64,000 nt of DNA from Bacteroidales bacterium (lineage in GTDB: Bacteria; Bacteroidota; Bacteroidia; Bacteroidales; Marinifilaceae). Position 1 is the stretch's first letter. Every line of letters begins with the position of its first letter. The translations under genes and the position numbers were made by a program. The DNA is taken from positions 1 through 64,000 of the forward strand of contig SUWY01000009.1 of the NCBI GenBank assembly GCA_015061245.1, in the 5' to 3' direction. The notes beneath the pieces were generated by a model, which saw only the letters and a program-made list of their open reading frames with translations, was not told the origin of the DNA and made no database searches. This document shows, piece by piece, positions 1-8,855 of this stretch.

Positions 1-42
1 AAAGCAAATCCACGAGTTGAATTCAAGGCTTTATATTGCTTT

Positions 43-294
43 GCAGATAAGGAGTAAGAGCTGTGATTAGATTTGCGCAGATTTGCTTAGGAGTTAACAG
101 AAAAGCCATATACTTTAAAGAGACTCTAGCGGAAGGTGATTAGAACTCAAGGAAAATTTGCCGTGACAAAATTGCTGTCTGAGTTGCGCAGCAACGAGTT
201 CTATTTTGTAGGCAAATTGACGTAGAAGTTCTTGAACCGTGAGCGTCTGTCTCGTAAAGTATATGGCTTTTCTGTATATTGAAACCTTATCTGC
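43..294. repeat. Long imperfect inverted repeat (hairpin) overlapping the 3' end of the dipeptidyl peptidase gene
   Basis: The left and right halves are reverse complements over most of this stretch. Bases 97-117 pair perfectly with 255-275 (21 bp), an outer helix pairs 43-52 with 285-294, inner blocks pair 155-162 with 211-218 and 166-172 with 203-209, and the apex is GTTGC-GCA-GCAAC at 183-195. No open reading frame of note lies inside. The outer right arm contains the last codons and stop of the peptidase gene, so on the minus strand the whole structure would be its 3' UTR. It could be a structured RNA, a transcript-end stabiliser or a decayed palindromic mobile element; the sequence does not decide. 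This is also all I see in the first 286 bases. Confidence 0.75.
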
Positions 295-2677
295 GAGGAA
301 TGTTTACTGATTTTTCGCTTTGACCTTTAAGGTGCTCAGAGAAGAAATCAACCATTCTCCAGTAGAAATACTCGTTCATATTACCAAAGCCGTGACGCTG
401 CTGAGGCAATATTAACATGTCAAAACGCTTGCCGGCTCTGATAAGAGCATCAACAACACGCATTGTATTTCCCGGGTGAACATTGTTATCAATATCGCCA
501 TGAACCAACAAAAGGTGTCCCTTCAAATTAGCTGCAATCTGTGGGTTGGTGCTAATCTTATAAACGAAAGTTGTATCTCCCTTAACCACCTTCTCCTTAA
601 CTCCATGGTGTGTTTCACTCCACCAACGGTTGTAAATATTGTTATCGTGGTTTCCTGCGCATGAAACGGCAGCCTTGAAGAAGTCAGGATATTGGCACAT
701 TGCAGCAGTACTCATAAATCCTCCACCTGAGTGTCCGTGAATACCTACGCGGTCAATGTCGATAAATGAGTGGCGATTTGCCAACTGTTCAATTGCATAC
801 TTGTGGTCTGCCAATGGATAGTCACGCATATTGCCATATCCAAAGTTGTGATACCACTTAGATCTGCTTGGGTGTCCTCCGCGTTGTCCGACAGTAATCA
901 CAATAAATCCTGCCTGAGCCAATCTGTCAGTTCTTGGACTCATGCGAGTAAACGGATATGTTGTTGCCTCGACTTGTGGACCTGGGTAAACGTAATCGAT
1001 AATTGGATATAGGGCAGTAGAGTCAAAATTGAATGGCTTATACATTACACCATACAAATCTGTAACTCCGTCGGCAGCCTTTACAACAAATGGCTCAGGG
1101 AATTTGTATCCTGCTGCGAATAGTTGTGAAAAGTCAGCCTCTTGCAAAAGCATAACCTCTTTACCGTTCTTGTCAAGAAGCGATGTGCGAGGAATTGTAT
1201 TTACACGTGAGTAGTTGTCAACAATAAAGCGTGCATCATCGTCAACCTCTGTGTCGTGGAAGTAGTCACCTTGAGTGATCTGCTTCAATCCCTTACCATC
1301 AAGATTGATTCTGTATAAGTGCTCGTAGTATGGATTCTCGTTCTCGTTCATACCGTTAGCCTTGAAATAGACAACTCTTGCCTTTTCATCAACACTTACA
1401 ATATCCTCAACGTGCCATGCACCCTTTGTAATTCTGTTCTTCAAATTACCTTGGTTGTCATACAAATACAAGTGTGCCCATCCGTCACGCTCGCTCCACT
1501 GAATCAACTCTGTACCATTATTGATAACCTTCAAACCGCGAGTCTCCTGGTAGGTGTTCATGCGCTCCTTGATAATTGGAACAAGGGTATCCTGGCCAAT
1601 TGTATAGGCGCAAATATCAATTCTATACAAATCACGGCTGCTACGATTGATATAGAAAGTGTTATTGTCTCCAACCCAAATAGATGGACGGAACTCCATA
1701 TCACGCTCCTTTTTCAAAGGTGTTCTGCGCTGGAACTCCAAAGTTTGGTCTTTAAATGCGTATGTGTCAATCTCCTTTTTGGTATTGTTCTCCATGTCGA
1801 AAAGAATCAAATGTTCAACCGGAGACTCCTTCTCGCCCGGCATTTGGTATTTGTAGCTCTCAAGTGTTGGGCGAGGTTTTGACATTACATTAATAACCCA
1901 CAAATCTTTAACAGCACGATTATCTGTAAGGATTGTTACAAAGTGTTTAGAGTCGGGTGACCATAAACCATAAGCGCTACGTTTTTTCCCATCTAGTAGC
2001 GAGTCTGTATTGAGGCGGTTATGAGGCATTCCATATCCGAAATGCTCAACTCCGTCGGTTGTAAGCTGAATCTCCACAATAGTGGTGTCTTTTTCATCTT
2101 TACGAGCCTTTTGGTAATCCTCGTAGCTCATTTTGTAGAGATTCAAATCCTTCGCATAAACGACATACTTCTTATCGGGTGATACGGATCCCCAACTCAA
2201 TCTCTTTAACTCCTTCTCTTTATCCTTAACGTGGATAAGCTCTTTAGTTGTGTAATCGTAGCTGAAGTGGAAGGTTGAGTCTGTAGAAGCTTTTACCTCG
2301 AATGTGAATGTTTTGCCATCCTCTTTTGCTTTTAGTTCTCTGATTGGCAAGTTTTCTGCAATAAACGGATCTTGAACAATTTGAGATAGTTGTGATGCCA
2401 TCTCTTCGCGATCAAATAGTAACTCTTGCTTGCCTGCTGATGGAGTTACTACATACCAGAATACACCCTCATTAGTCTTGTAGGTGTACCAAAAGTTGTT
2501 GCCCTTTTGGAACCAATGTGGATCAATGCCGGTAGAGAAGAGCATTGTATTCAATTTTGCCTGAGTAAATTTCTCTGCCTGAAGATATTCAGGTAGTCTC
2601 TCTTGGGCATTTGTTTGGGTGTTTGAACCCAAAAGCAGTGCAACTAATGCCACTGCAGAAATAAATAATTTTTTCAT
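287..2677 (-). CDS. Secreted S9-family dipeptidyl peptidase (DPP IV-like)
   Basis: This is a serine exopeptidase predicted to remove N-terminal dipeptides (often X-Pro) from peptides outside the cytoplasm. An N-terminal signal peptide (MKKLFISAVALVALLLG) is followed by a beta-propeller region of the DPPIV_N type and a C-terminal alpha/beta-hydrolase. The nucleophile motif is GHSGGG with Ser near residue 650, Asp near 730 (HGDIDNN) and His near 762 (QRHGFG). Length, 796 residues, fits the family. I chose the ATG at 2677 because the signal peptide begins there; an upstream start would add eight non-hydrophobic residues. A TAACTTTG box lies at 2724-2731 on the minus strand. The gene stands alone. 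The nucleophile motif differs from the common GWSYGG of DPP IV, so exact specificity is uncertain. Confidence 0.9.
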   Translation of the reverse strand: MKKLFISAVALVALLLGSNTQTNAQERLPEYLQAEKFTQAKLNTMLFSTGIDPHWFQKGNNFWYTYKTNEGVFWYVVTPSAGKQELLFDREEMASQLSQIVQDPFIAENLPIRELKAKEDGKTFTFEVKASTDSTFHFSYDYTTKELIHVKDKEKELKRLSWGSVSPDKKYVVYAKDLNLYKMSYEDYQKARKDEKDTTIVEIQLTTDGVEHFGYGMPHNRLNTDSLLDGKKRSAYGLWSPDSKHFVTILTDNRAVKDLWVINVMSKPRPTLESYKYQMPGEKESPVEHLILFDMENNTKKEIDTYAFKDQTLEFQRRTPLKKERDMEFRPSIWVGDNNTFYINRSSRDLYRIDICAYTIGQDTLVPIIKERMNTYQETRGLKVINNGTELIQWSERDGWAHLYLYDNQGNLKNRITKGAWHVEDIVSVDEKARVVYFKANGMNENENPYYEHLYRINLDGKGLKQITQGDYFHDTEVDDDARFIVDNYSRVNTIPRTSLLDKNGKEVMLLQEADFSQLFAAGYKFPEPFVVKAADGVTDLYGVMYKPFNFDSTALYPIIDYVYPGPQVEATTYPFTRMSPRTDRLAQAGFIVITVGQRGGHPSRSKWYHNFGYGNMRDYPLADHKYAIEQLANRHSFIDIDRVGIHGHSGGGFMSTAAMCQYPDFFKAAVSCAGNHDNNIYNRWWSETHHGVKEKVVKGDTTFVYKISTNPQIAANLKGHLLLVHGDIDNNVHPGNTMRVVDALIRAGKRFDMLILPQQRHGFGNMNEYFYWRMVDFFSEHLKGQSEKSVNIPRR

Positions 2678-2755
2678 ATTGTAACTCTGTTTAAAATTCA
2701 AATTAATGTTGATGAATTTTGCGCAAAGTTAACAACATTTATCAATTAACTTCTA

Positions 2756-3511
2756 TTATTCAAGAAAAAGGTCAATAAACATCAATGTCATAAATCCGAG
2801 CAATAGAGCATAGGTTGCCCACTTTTGATAACCGTGGGCGTGAGTCTCCGGAATCATCTCATCGCTAACTACATAGAGCATTGCTCCTCCCGCAAAAGCA
2901 AGCATTATAGGGAGCAGAATTTCTGAAATTGCACCCATTCCATATCCGATCCAAACTCCAACAATCTCCAAAAGACCAATGGCAAGCGAAATTATTAATG
3001 TTCTGATTCTGCTAACTCCAGCCAATAATAGTGGTGAAATAATAACCATACCTTCTGGGATATTTTGTAGTGCAATACCAATGGTAACCGACCACGCAGC
3101 TCCGGTCTCTGTGTCATTGAATCCAACTCCGGCAGCAATTCCCTCAGGAAGTTTGTGTAAGGCAATTGCAAGAACAAATAGAAGAACCTTGTTCAGGTGT
3201 GAATTGTGGGCATGCTTTTCCGGTTCAATGCCGGTTAACATGTGTAGATGGGGTGTGATTAAATCAAGCACATTAAGAAACATGGCTCCTGCAATCACTC
3301 CAATTGCAACCATCCACCAACCACTTGTACCAGCCCCTTCGGCAGCTGGTAATATCAAACCCAAAACCGATGCCGCTAACATGATACCGGCACAATATCC
3401 CATAACTATGTCATTCCACTTGTGTGATAAGTTCTTAAAACTCATGCCAATTACAGAACCAATAAGCGAGGCTCCGCATAGTCCAAGTGCACTAATCCAT
3501 ACTTGCTCCAT
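2756..3511 (-). CDS. ZIP family divalent metal transporter (ZupT/GufA-like)
   Basis: This is an inner-membrane permease expected to import zinc or another divalent metal. The roughly 251-residue protein has about eight hydrophobic segments and the two ZIP metal-site helices: HKLPEG at residues 119-124 and QNIPEG at 149-154. A His-rich loop (HAHNSH, about 100-105) lies before the first of these, as is usual in the family. The start at 3511 (MEQVW) matches where ZIP proteins begin; the longer reading frame adds an unlikely 21-residue leader. It is divergent from the DedA-like gene that follows. No regulatory site was recognised. Confidence 0.88.
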   Translation of the reverse strand: MEQVWISALGLCGASLIGSVIGMSFKNLSHKWNDIVMGYCAGIMLAASVLGLILPAAEGAGTSGWWMVAIGVIAGAMFLNVLDLITPHLHMLTGIEPEKHAHNSHLNKVLLFVLAIALHKLPEGIAAGVGFNDTETGAAWSVTIGIALQNIPEGMVIISPLLLAGVSRIRTLIISLAIGLLEIVGVWIGYGMGAISEILLPIMLAFAGGAMLYVVSDEMIPETHAHGYQKWATYALLLGFMTLMFIDLFLE

Positions 3512-3615
3512 AGAATTAACATTATTTATACCCAAAGGTACGATATTTATCGTACATAGCATTATGGTTTTCAATTTTTATTGCGAAATTTGTAGTTGGC
3601 TTAAATTCAGGTTGT

Positions 3616-4086
3616 ATGGAGTTAGAGATTCTTCAAAATTGGGGGTTGTTGGGGCTCTTTGTCGGTTGTTTTCTTGCAGCAACCGTAATACCTTTTAGTG
3701 CCGAAATATTGGTTGTTGGAGCTTTGGTTGCCGGATGTAATCCATTGGCGACCTTTCTGGTTGCAACGACAGGTAACAGTATGGGAAGTTTAACTTCGTA
3801 CTATATAGGTTATTTGGGTAAGTGGGAGTGGATTGAGCGATGGTTCCATGTAACACGCGAAAAACTTGAACGCCAAAAAGCCAAAATTGATAAGTTTGGA
3901 CCTCTTTTGGCCTTTTTATGTTGGTTACCATTTATAGGCGATGTCTTTGCCATAGGTCTTGGCTTTTATAAATTAAACTTTGTGAAGTGCTTGATATTTA
4001 TAATATTGGGCAAGGCCACACGTTTTGGAGTATGTACAATTCTGTTCTTAATTTACGGTGAACGTATTCTTGAATACTTTTCGTAA
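3616..4086 (+). CDS. DedA/YqaA-family (SNARE-associated type) membrane protein
   Basis: This small integral membrane protein of 156 residues belongs to the YqaA/DedA/VTT superfamily, whose members are linked to phospholipid or undecaprenyl-phosphate translocation and membrane homeostasis. Hydrophobic segments alternate with a charged loop (about residues 70-92), and a proline/glycine-bearing hairpin FLCWLPFIGDVFAIGLGF (about 99-116) resembles the re-entrant signature of the family. It is shorter than classic DedA (about 200 residues), which fits the YqaA subgroup. The specific substrate cannot be named. Confidence 0.82.
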   Translation: MELEILQNWGLLGLFVGCFLAATVIPFSAEILVVGALVAGCNPLATFLVATTGNSMGSLTSYYIGYLGKWEWIERWFHVTREKLERQKAKIDKFGPLLAFLCWLPFIGDVFAIGLGFYKLNFVKCLIFIILGKATRFGVCTILFLIYGERILEYFS

Positions 4087-4111
4087 TATTTTCCACTTTT
4101 TACTATCTTTG
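4080..4111 (+). promoter_or_regulatory. Bacteroidetes-type promoter for the PMP3-like gene
   Basis: A perfect -7 element TATCTTTG lies at 4104-4111, with an imperfect -33 element TTCG at 4080-4083, 20 bases upstream. The PMP3-like start codon at 4149 follows 37 bases later. It overlaps the stop of the preceding gene. Confidence 0.55.
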
Positions 4112-4148
4112 TGCTGATAATAGATTTGAAAACTAAAAATGGATCAAT

Positions 4149-4301
4149 ATGTCAGTTTGGAGAGTAATTCTATCAATCTTATTGCCACCATTGGCTGTGT
4201 TAGATAAAGGGTGTGGATCAATCTTGATTGTAACCTTGTTGACATGTGCAGGTTGGGTTCCCGGAGTGATTGGTGCTTTGGTAATCCTCAATAAGAAGTG
4301 A
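4149..4301 (+). CDS. PMP3/YqaE family (UPF0057) small membrane protein
   Basis: This is a 50-residue hydrophobic protein starting MSVWRVILSI and ending VILNKK. It has two transmembrane helices separated by a short loop, the layout of PMP3/YqaE stress-associated proteolipids. The first helix carries the usual LPPLAV signature and the turn has GCG. Known members influence membrane potential and salt or stress tolerance; the molecular role is unclear. It has its own promoter box 38 bases upstream and a possible hairpin terminator downstream. It is easy to overlook because it is very short. Confidence 0.85.
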   Translation: MSVWRVILSILLPPLAVLDKGCGSILIVTLLTCAGWVPGVIGALVILNKK

Positions 4302-4322
4302 TTTAAGTTAGATGGATCGAGT

Positions 4323-4357
4323 AGCAAAGCGTAACTATGTTGGTTTTGCTTTGCTTT
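4323..4357 (+). terminator. Possible terminator after the PMP3-like gene
   Basis: AGCAAAGC (4323-4330) pairs with GCTTTGCT (4348-4355) across a 17-base loop, then TT. The stem is weak and the T-run is short, so this is tentative. Confidence 0.35.
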
Positions 4358-4379
4358 AAACTCAATCCATAAGGGGGCT

Positions 4380-6290
4380 TTAATGTTTCGTTAGTTTGAG
4401 TTTTAAGCCTCCCATAAATGTAGCTTTGGGCATAGGATAGCCCGCCATTACTTGATACTCTTGAGCTAAAATATTCTCTCCTTTTACGTATAGAGAGAGT
4501 GTTTTTGTTGCACTATATTCTCCTTGTATATCCCATAGCCAGTACTCCTCTTTGTCCCCTTTGTCAAGATCAATGTATAACCCTTTAATGTATTGTAATC
4601 CTGTTGATGCACTCCATTTTCCTTTGTTGAAATTTAACCCTGCAAATAGTTTATGTTCAGGCGATGACAACACCGGATTCTCCATGTGTAACCAACTATA
4701 GTTTGATATAAAGTTCCAGTTACTGTTTATAGTGTAGTTAAAGGTTAATTCTGCTCCGTAGTTCTCAATCTTTCCTGAATTCTGGTTTAACATTCCGCTA
4801 CCATTTGGATTGGGCATCCTCATGATAAGGTTTTTACCGTCGATGTAGAACAGGTTAACTCCATAGTATATCTTATTTTCTGCTATCCGTTGGTTAAATG
4901 ATAGTTCATAACTCCACATCTCTTCCGGTTTAAGGTTGGGGTTTTGTGGAGGGAACATAAACATTTCTCGGATTGTAGGATTACGAAAACCCTTGCTGAC
5001 CATTGCTTTAACTTCGCTTTGTTGTGGCAAGTGTAATGCAACTCCGGCTTGAGGTATATATTCGGTTCCCGTATGAGAGTGGTGATCAATTCTGATGCCG
5101 GCATTTAATGATACAATTGCACCTATATTTTGGCGAAAATCTATATATCCTGCATATTGATTCAGTTTTTTGTCAGCCGTAACTTTTTTGTCCCCGGATT
5201 TAAATTTGTTATATGCCTTTCCGCCAAAGTGAAAATAGTCAAATCCTGCAGTTACTCTGTTGCCTTTGAAAAGAGTTGCGCTCTGATATATAGAGACTCC
5301 TGCCATCCTGTCATCTGAATTAAAACGGTAGTCCAATGGGGCTTTGCCGGGTTGATAACCGTCGTTTATCCAATGTTTTCCCCAATTATAAAATGCGCTT
5401 ATAGTACCTGAGGTGTATCTATATCGGTTCTGGATTGCGAAATTTGCAACTCCACGTGTTATACGTTGATTGTTGTCTATATATGGAGCTGTTATTGATC
5501 CCGGGTTTGTTGCATTGAAGTGCGTTACGTTAAGATCTCCCCATACGTTCCACTCTTCATTGATATCATATCCCAACTTAGCGTAGCCGCCATATTGCTC
5601 AAATGGCATGTTTGGTCTGTGGCCATCTGTGCGACTATATTGAGCTGTAATGGTAGAGCTGAAAGCTCCTCTCTTTACAACATTTGAGGCCTCGCCTATA
5701 AAAGTTCCGTATGAACCGCCGCTAAGATTAAAGTGGGTAAATACTCCATCCTCTTTACTCTTGCGAGTGACAATATTCACTACTCCTCCCATGGCATTTG
5801 ATCCGTATAGGACCGATGCAGGACCGCGAAGTACCTCTATACGCTCTGCATTTAGACTCTGATATGCATCTGCTATGGGGTGTCCCATCAATCCCATATA
5901 TTGTGGGTGCCCATCGATTAGGACCAATACTCCTGTTGTTGGGAGCGAGGCCTGAGCCGGTCCGCCAACGCCTCGTAAAGATATTTGTCCTGATGCACCT
6001 GTTGATACTCCATAGCCAAGAACTCCGCGTGATGTGCTGAATAGTCCGGGGATGTAGTTGTTCAGTATTGGTAATATTGATGTTTCGTTGCTTGATTCAA
6101 TTGCTTTTCTATCAACAACAGAGATGGTCATAGGAAGGTGACGGATGTCTGTTTCGTTTCGAGCTCCGGTAACAACAACCTCATTGACAACCTGATTCTG
6201 CAATGAATCGATTTCGCCCTTTGCACTGAATGTGAGAAACATTGCAAGTGTCAATAATGCTCCTTTGTATATGAATTTTATATCTGTCAT
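4380..6290 (-). CDS. TonB-dependent outer-membrane receptor (BtuB/CirA-like)
   Basis: This is a 636-residue outer-membrane receptor that should take up a siderophore, vitamin or similar ligand using TonB energy. After an N-terminal signal segment, a TonB-box-like stretch NEVVVTGA (about residues 36-43) precedes the plug domain (about 45-170) with RIEVLRGPASVLYGSNAMGG, the classic plug motif. The remainder is beta-barrel. It lacks the N-terminal carboxypeptidase-regulatory domain of SusC proteins and has no SusD partner beside it, so a polysaccharide role is unlikely. The ligand cannot be read from the sequence, and no riboswitch-like leader is visible in the short upstream gap. Confidence 0.88.
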   Translation of the reverse strand: MTDIKFIYKGALLTLAMFLTFSAKGEIDSLQNQVVNEVVVTGARNETDIRHLPMTISVVDRKAIESSNETSILPILNNYIPGLFSTSRGVLGYGVSTGASGQISLRGVGGPAQASLPTTGVLVLIDGHPQYMGLMGHPIADAYQSLNAERIEVLRGPASVLYGSNAMGGVVNIVTRKSKEDGVFTHFNLSGGSYGTFIGEASNVVKRGAFSSTITAQYSRTDGHRPNMPFEQYGGYAKLGYDINEEWNVWGDLNVTHFNATNPGSITAPYIDNNQRITRGVANFAIQNRYRYTSGTISAFYNWGKHWINDGYQPGKAPLDYRFNSDDRMAGVSIYQSATLFKGNRVTAGFDYFHFGGKAYNKFKSGDKKVTADKKLNQYAGYIDFRQNIGAIVSLNAGIRIDHHSHTGTEYIPQAGVALHLPQQSEVKAMVSKGFRNPTIREMFMFPPQNPNLKPEEMWSYELSFNQRIAENKIYYGVNLFYIDGKNLIMRMPNPNGSGMLNQNSGKIENYGAELTFNYTINSNWNFISNYSWLHMENPVLSSPEHKLFAGLNFNKGKWSASTGLQYIKGLYIDLDKGDKEEYWLWDIQGEYSATKTLSLYVKGENILAQEYQVMAGYPMPKATFMGGLKLKLTKH

Positions 6291-6309
6291 TTGTGAGAAT
6301 TTGCAATTT

Positions 6310-6325
6310 TTGTCTCTTTAGACAA
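6310..6325. promoter_or_regulatory. Short palindrome upstream of the TonB receptor
   Basis: TTGTCT-CTTT-AGACAA is a perfect 6-bp inverted repeat, 20 bases upstream of the receptor start codon on the minus strand and 84 bases upstream of the DUF4254 start on the plus strand. It may be an operator or an mRNA hairpin at the start site. Only its symmetry and position support it. Confidence 0.3.
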
Positions 6326-6408
6326 CTTTTGTTACAATTAGTTTAATTTGTTTGTTAGTAACATACATTTTAATTACCTTTACAACTGTAAATTTTAAAA
6401 CTTGTATT

Positions 6409-7014
6409 ATGAATTTTACTGAGTTATGTAACACAATTTTTGTGCGTGTTATTGATGATTATCATAAAACTGATAATGTAGATACTCCGATTAATAACCC
6501 ATTCGAGTTTAAGACAATCGAGTACTATTTGTACCTAAAGAACTGGATCGATACAGTTCAGTGGCACTTCGAGGATATTATCCGCGATCCAAATATCGAT
6601 CCTGCAGCGGCTTTGGTGTTGAAGCGTCGTATTGATAAATCAAATCAGGATAGAACCGATTTGGTTGAGTTGATTGATAGCTACTTCTTGGATAAGTACA
6701 AAGATGTGAAGGTGCTTCCAGAAGCGGTAATCAATACAGAGAGTCCTGCTTGGGCAGTTGATCGTCTATCAATTCTTGCTCTTAAGATATACCACATGCA
6801 GGAGCAGGTTGATCGTACCGATGCAACAGAGGAGCATATTGCTCAATGCACAAAGAAGTTGAATGTGTTGTTGGAGCAGCGTCAGGATTTGTCTTCTGCT
6901 ATAGAGCAGTTGATCAGTGATATTGAGAGTGGTCGTAGATACATGAAGGTCTATAAGCAGATGAAGATGTATAACGATCCTGATACAAATCCTGTACTTT
7001 ACGGAAAGAAGTAG
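6409..7014 (+). CDS. DUF4254 protein, first gene of the envelope glycolipid cluster
   Basis: This is a 201-residue, largely helical soluble protein of the DUF4254 family, which is found mainly in Bacteroidetes and has no established activity. It has no signal peptide or membrane segment. Several long charged helices, including a Gln/Leu-rich heptad-like stretch (about residues 130-180), suggest a coiled-coil or bundle. The ATG at 6409 is used because the longer frame begins inside the upstream A+T-rich promoter-like region. It is 19 bases from the GT9 glycosyltransferase and heads a same-strand run of six genes, so a role in LPS core assembly is inferred from context only. Confidence 0.75.
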   Translation: MNFTELCNTIFVRVIDDYHKTDNVDTPINNPFEFKTIEYYLYLKNWIDTVQWHFEDIIRDPNIDPAAALVLKRRIDKSNQDRTDLVELIDSYFLDKYKDVKVLPEAVINTESPAWAVDRLSILALKIYHMQEQVDRTDATEEHIAQCTKKLNVLLEQRQDLSSAIEQLISDIESGRRYMKVYKQMKMYNDPDTNPVLYGKK

Positions 7015-7033
7015 TTTTACAGAAAATATTTCT

Positions 7034-8071
7034 ATGGTAGAGCGTTTACTGGTTGTTCGATTATCCGCTATGGGTGATGTAGCTATGACTGTACCGGTTG
7101 TAGCAGAGTTAGCGAGCAGTAACCCGAAAATGAAAATCACGGTGCTAAGCCGTGATTTTTTGCGTCCTATGTTTGAGAAACTTCCTGATAATGTGGAGTT
7201 TATTTCATTTGATGCAAAGGGTAGGCATAAGGGGTTCTCAGGATTAAATTTACTTTACAAAGAGTTGAAGTCTTGTGGTTTTACCGCTGTAGCTGATCTT
7301 CATGATGTGTTGAGAACCAAGTATCTAAGAATGCGTTTTGCACTTTCAGGAGTTAAGGTGGCCCATATTGATAAGGGACGAGCAGAGAAGAAAGCTCTTG
7401 TAAAACATGAAATTTTTAAACAGTTAAAACCAACTGTTGAGCGATATAGAGAGGTGTTTGAAAAGTTGGGATTGAACTTGTCAAATAACTTCATATCAAT
7501 ATTCAACGGAACTAAGGTATCAATTAACCATTTATGTGAACCTCTTGGTTTGGAGCAACCAAAACAAGAGGGCGAACATTGGATTGGTATAGCTCCTTTT
7601 GCTGCTCATAAGGGTAAAGCTTATCCCGTTAACCGTATGCAAAAGTGTGTAGAGCAACTGGCCATGAAGCAAGGGTATAGAGTTTTCTGTTTTGGTGCCG
7701 GTCAGGCCGAGACCTCTGTATTAAGTGAGTGGAGTGCGCCTAATGTACATTGTGTTGCAGGTAAGTTGCGTTTGAAGCAGGAGTTGGAGTTGATGAGCAA
7801 TCTGGATGTGATGGTGAGTATGGATTCTGCGAATATGCATCTGGCCTCGCTCGTAAATGTCCCTGTTGTATCTGTGTGGGGGGCAACTCACCCTTATGCA
7901 GGATTTATGGGATGGGGGCAGAGTACCGATAATGCTGTTCAGTTAGATATGCCGTGCAGACCTTGTTCAATTTACGGTAATAAACCATGCACTCAAAGCA
8001 GTGAGTTTGAGTGTTTAAATATAGACCCAAGCGTAGTGGTGCAGAGGGTTGAGTCAATTATTAACAGATAG
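7034..8071 (+). CDS. Glycosyltransferase family 9 (heptosyltransferase-like)
   Basis: This 345-residue cytoplasmic GT-B glycosyltransferase of the ADP-heptose:LPS heptosyltransferase family is expected to add a core sugar to nascent LPS. The N-terminus LLVVRLSAMGDVAMTVP is the family acceptor-side signature (RxSAxGDV). The donor domain contains SMDSANMHLAS (about residues 257-267), which matches the conserved D-SG-HxA region. A Cys-rich end with CRPCSIYGNKPC is common in Bacteroidetes members. It is followed nine bases later by the sugar-kinase gene. Confidence 0.87.
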   Translation: MVERLLVVRLSAMGDVAMTVPVVAELASSNPKMKITVLSRDFLRPMFEKLPDNVEFISFDAKGRHKGFSGLNLLYKELKSCGFTAVADLHDVLRTKYLRMRFALSGVKVAHIDKGRAEKKALVKHEIFKQLKPTVERYREVFEKLGLNLSNNFISIFNGTKVSINHLCEPLGLEQPKQEGEHWIGIAPFAAHKGKAYPVNRMQKCVEQLAMKQGYRVFCFGAGQAETSVLSEWSAPNVHCVAGKLRLKQELELMSNLDVMVSMDSANMHLASLVNVPVVSVWGATHPYAGFMGWGQSTDNAVQLDMPCRPCSIYGNKPCTQSSEFECLNIDPSVVVQRVESIINR

Positions 8072-8079
8072 TAGAGCAA

Positions 8080-8838
8080 ATGAAGATTATTGTTGCGCCT
8101 GACTATGTTGAGTTCTCCGGATGGTTCCATGATATCATCCAGAACTTTTATGAAAAAGAGGGCGAGGTATTGTGGAACGGACGTAATGTTATTAAACGTT
8201 TTGAGATTGATGGCAAATCGTTTGTAGTAAAAAAGTATAAGCGTGCCAATCTGGTTCAACGAGTAGTATATACTCTGTTTAAAAAGAGTAAGGCAAGACG
8301 TGCTTTTGAATTTGCCGAGGAGTATCGTAGATTAGGTATTGACACACCTCGACAGGTTGCCTATGTAGAGCAGAAAGAGGCCGGATTTTTTACAATTGGC
8401 TATTTTATAGCTGAGAATTGTGCTAAGCCGGGAATTCTGGAGCTTTTACCTCGTGATAGCGATGGCGAGGATGAGTTTGATAACGATGCAGCAAGAGCTA
8501 TTGCTGCTGAGATATGCAAACTTCATAGAATGGGAGTTGTTCATGGCGATTTGAATTTGAGTAATTTCCTATATGAGCGTGATGAGAAGGGAGAGTTTCA
8601 TTTTACCCTTATAGATATCAACAGAACAAAGTTTTATACTCCAAATAGAAAGCAGTGTGCTGTAAATTTGGCAAGAGTTACTCATAATCGTGAGCAGTTG
8701 GAGTTTATAGTTCGTGAGTATTGCGCAATAAGAAAATGGGAGTTTGAGCCATTCTATGCTGAGGTTTACGCTACATTGCGACATCGTGAGCGTCAAAAAT
8801 CGTTTAAGCGTTTTATACGAAATGGTTTTAAACATTAA
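8080..8838 (+). CDS. LPS core kinase (WaaP/KdkA-type, RIO-like fold)
   Basis: This is a 252-residue protein-kinase-like enzyme predicted to phosphorylate Kdo or heptose in the LPS inner core. The catalytic loop HGDLNLSNFLY (about residues 154-164) supplies the Asp and Asn, and the metal-binding motif is IDINRTKF, the ID-x-x-R form typical of WaaP/Kdo kinases in place of the DFG of eukaryotic kinases. An N-terminal VVKKY segment is the likely ATP-contact lysine. It is tightly linked between the GT9 gene and the LtaS-like gene, which fits an LPS modification operon. Confidence 0.82.
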   Translation: MKIIVAPDYVEFSGWFHDIIQNFYEKEGEVLWNGRNVIKRFEIDGKSFVVKKYKRANLVQRVVYTLFKKSKARRAFEFAEEYRRLGIDTPRQVAYVEQKEAGFFTIGYFIAENCAKPGILELLPRDSDGEDEFDNDAARAIAAEICKLHRMGVVHGDLNLSNFLYERDEKGEFHFTLIDINRTKFYTPNRKQCAVNLARVTHNREQLEFIVREYCAIRKWEFEPFYAEVYATLRHRERQKSFKRFIRNGFKH

Positions 8839-8855
8839 ATAAAATCGAAATTCAA

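Noticed and set aside
1319-1882. A 187-codon open frame on the plus strand inside the dipeptidyl peptidase gene
   Set aside because: It lies wholly within a well-supported gene on the other strand, has no family signature, and its composition is that of antisense coding DNA.
2979-3698. A 239-codon plus-strand frame across the ZIP transporter and the DedA-like start
   Set aside because: It overlaps two genes with clear motifs and has no motif of its own.
5686-5701. A 16-base match (GAGGCCTCGCCTATAA) shared with 48753-48768
   Set aside because: One such match is about what chance allows in 64 kb with this composition; shorter forms recur inside coding regions as common Gly-Glu-Ala codons.
4380-6290. 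TonB receptor considered as a SusC-type glycan importer
   Set aside because: It lacks the N-terminal carboxypeptidase-regulatory domain, is shorter than SusC, and has no SusD gene beside it.
6291-6408. Cobalamin or other riboswitch upstream of the TonB receptor
   Set aside because: The gap is only about 118 bases, shared with a divergent gene, and no conserved riboswitch core is visible.
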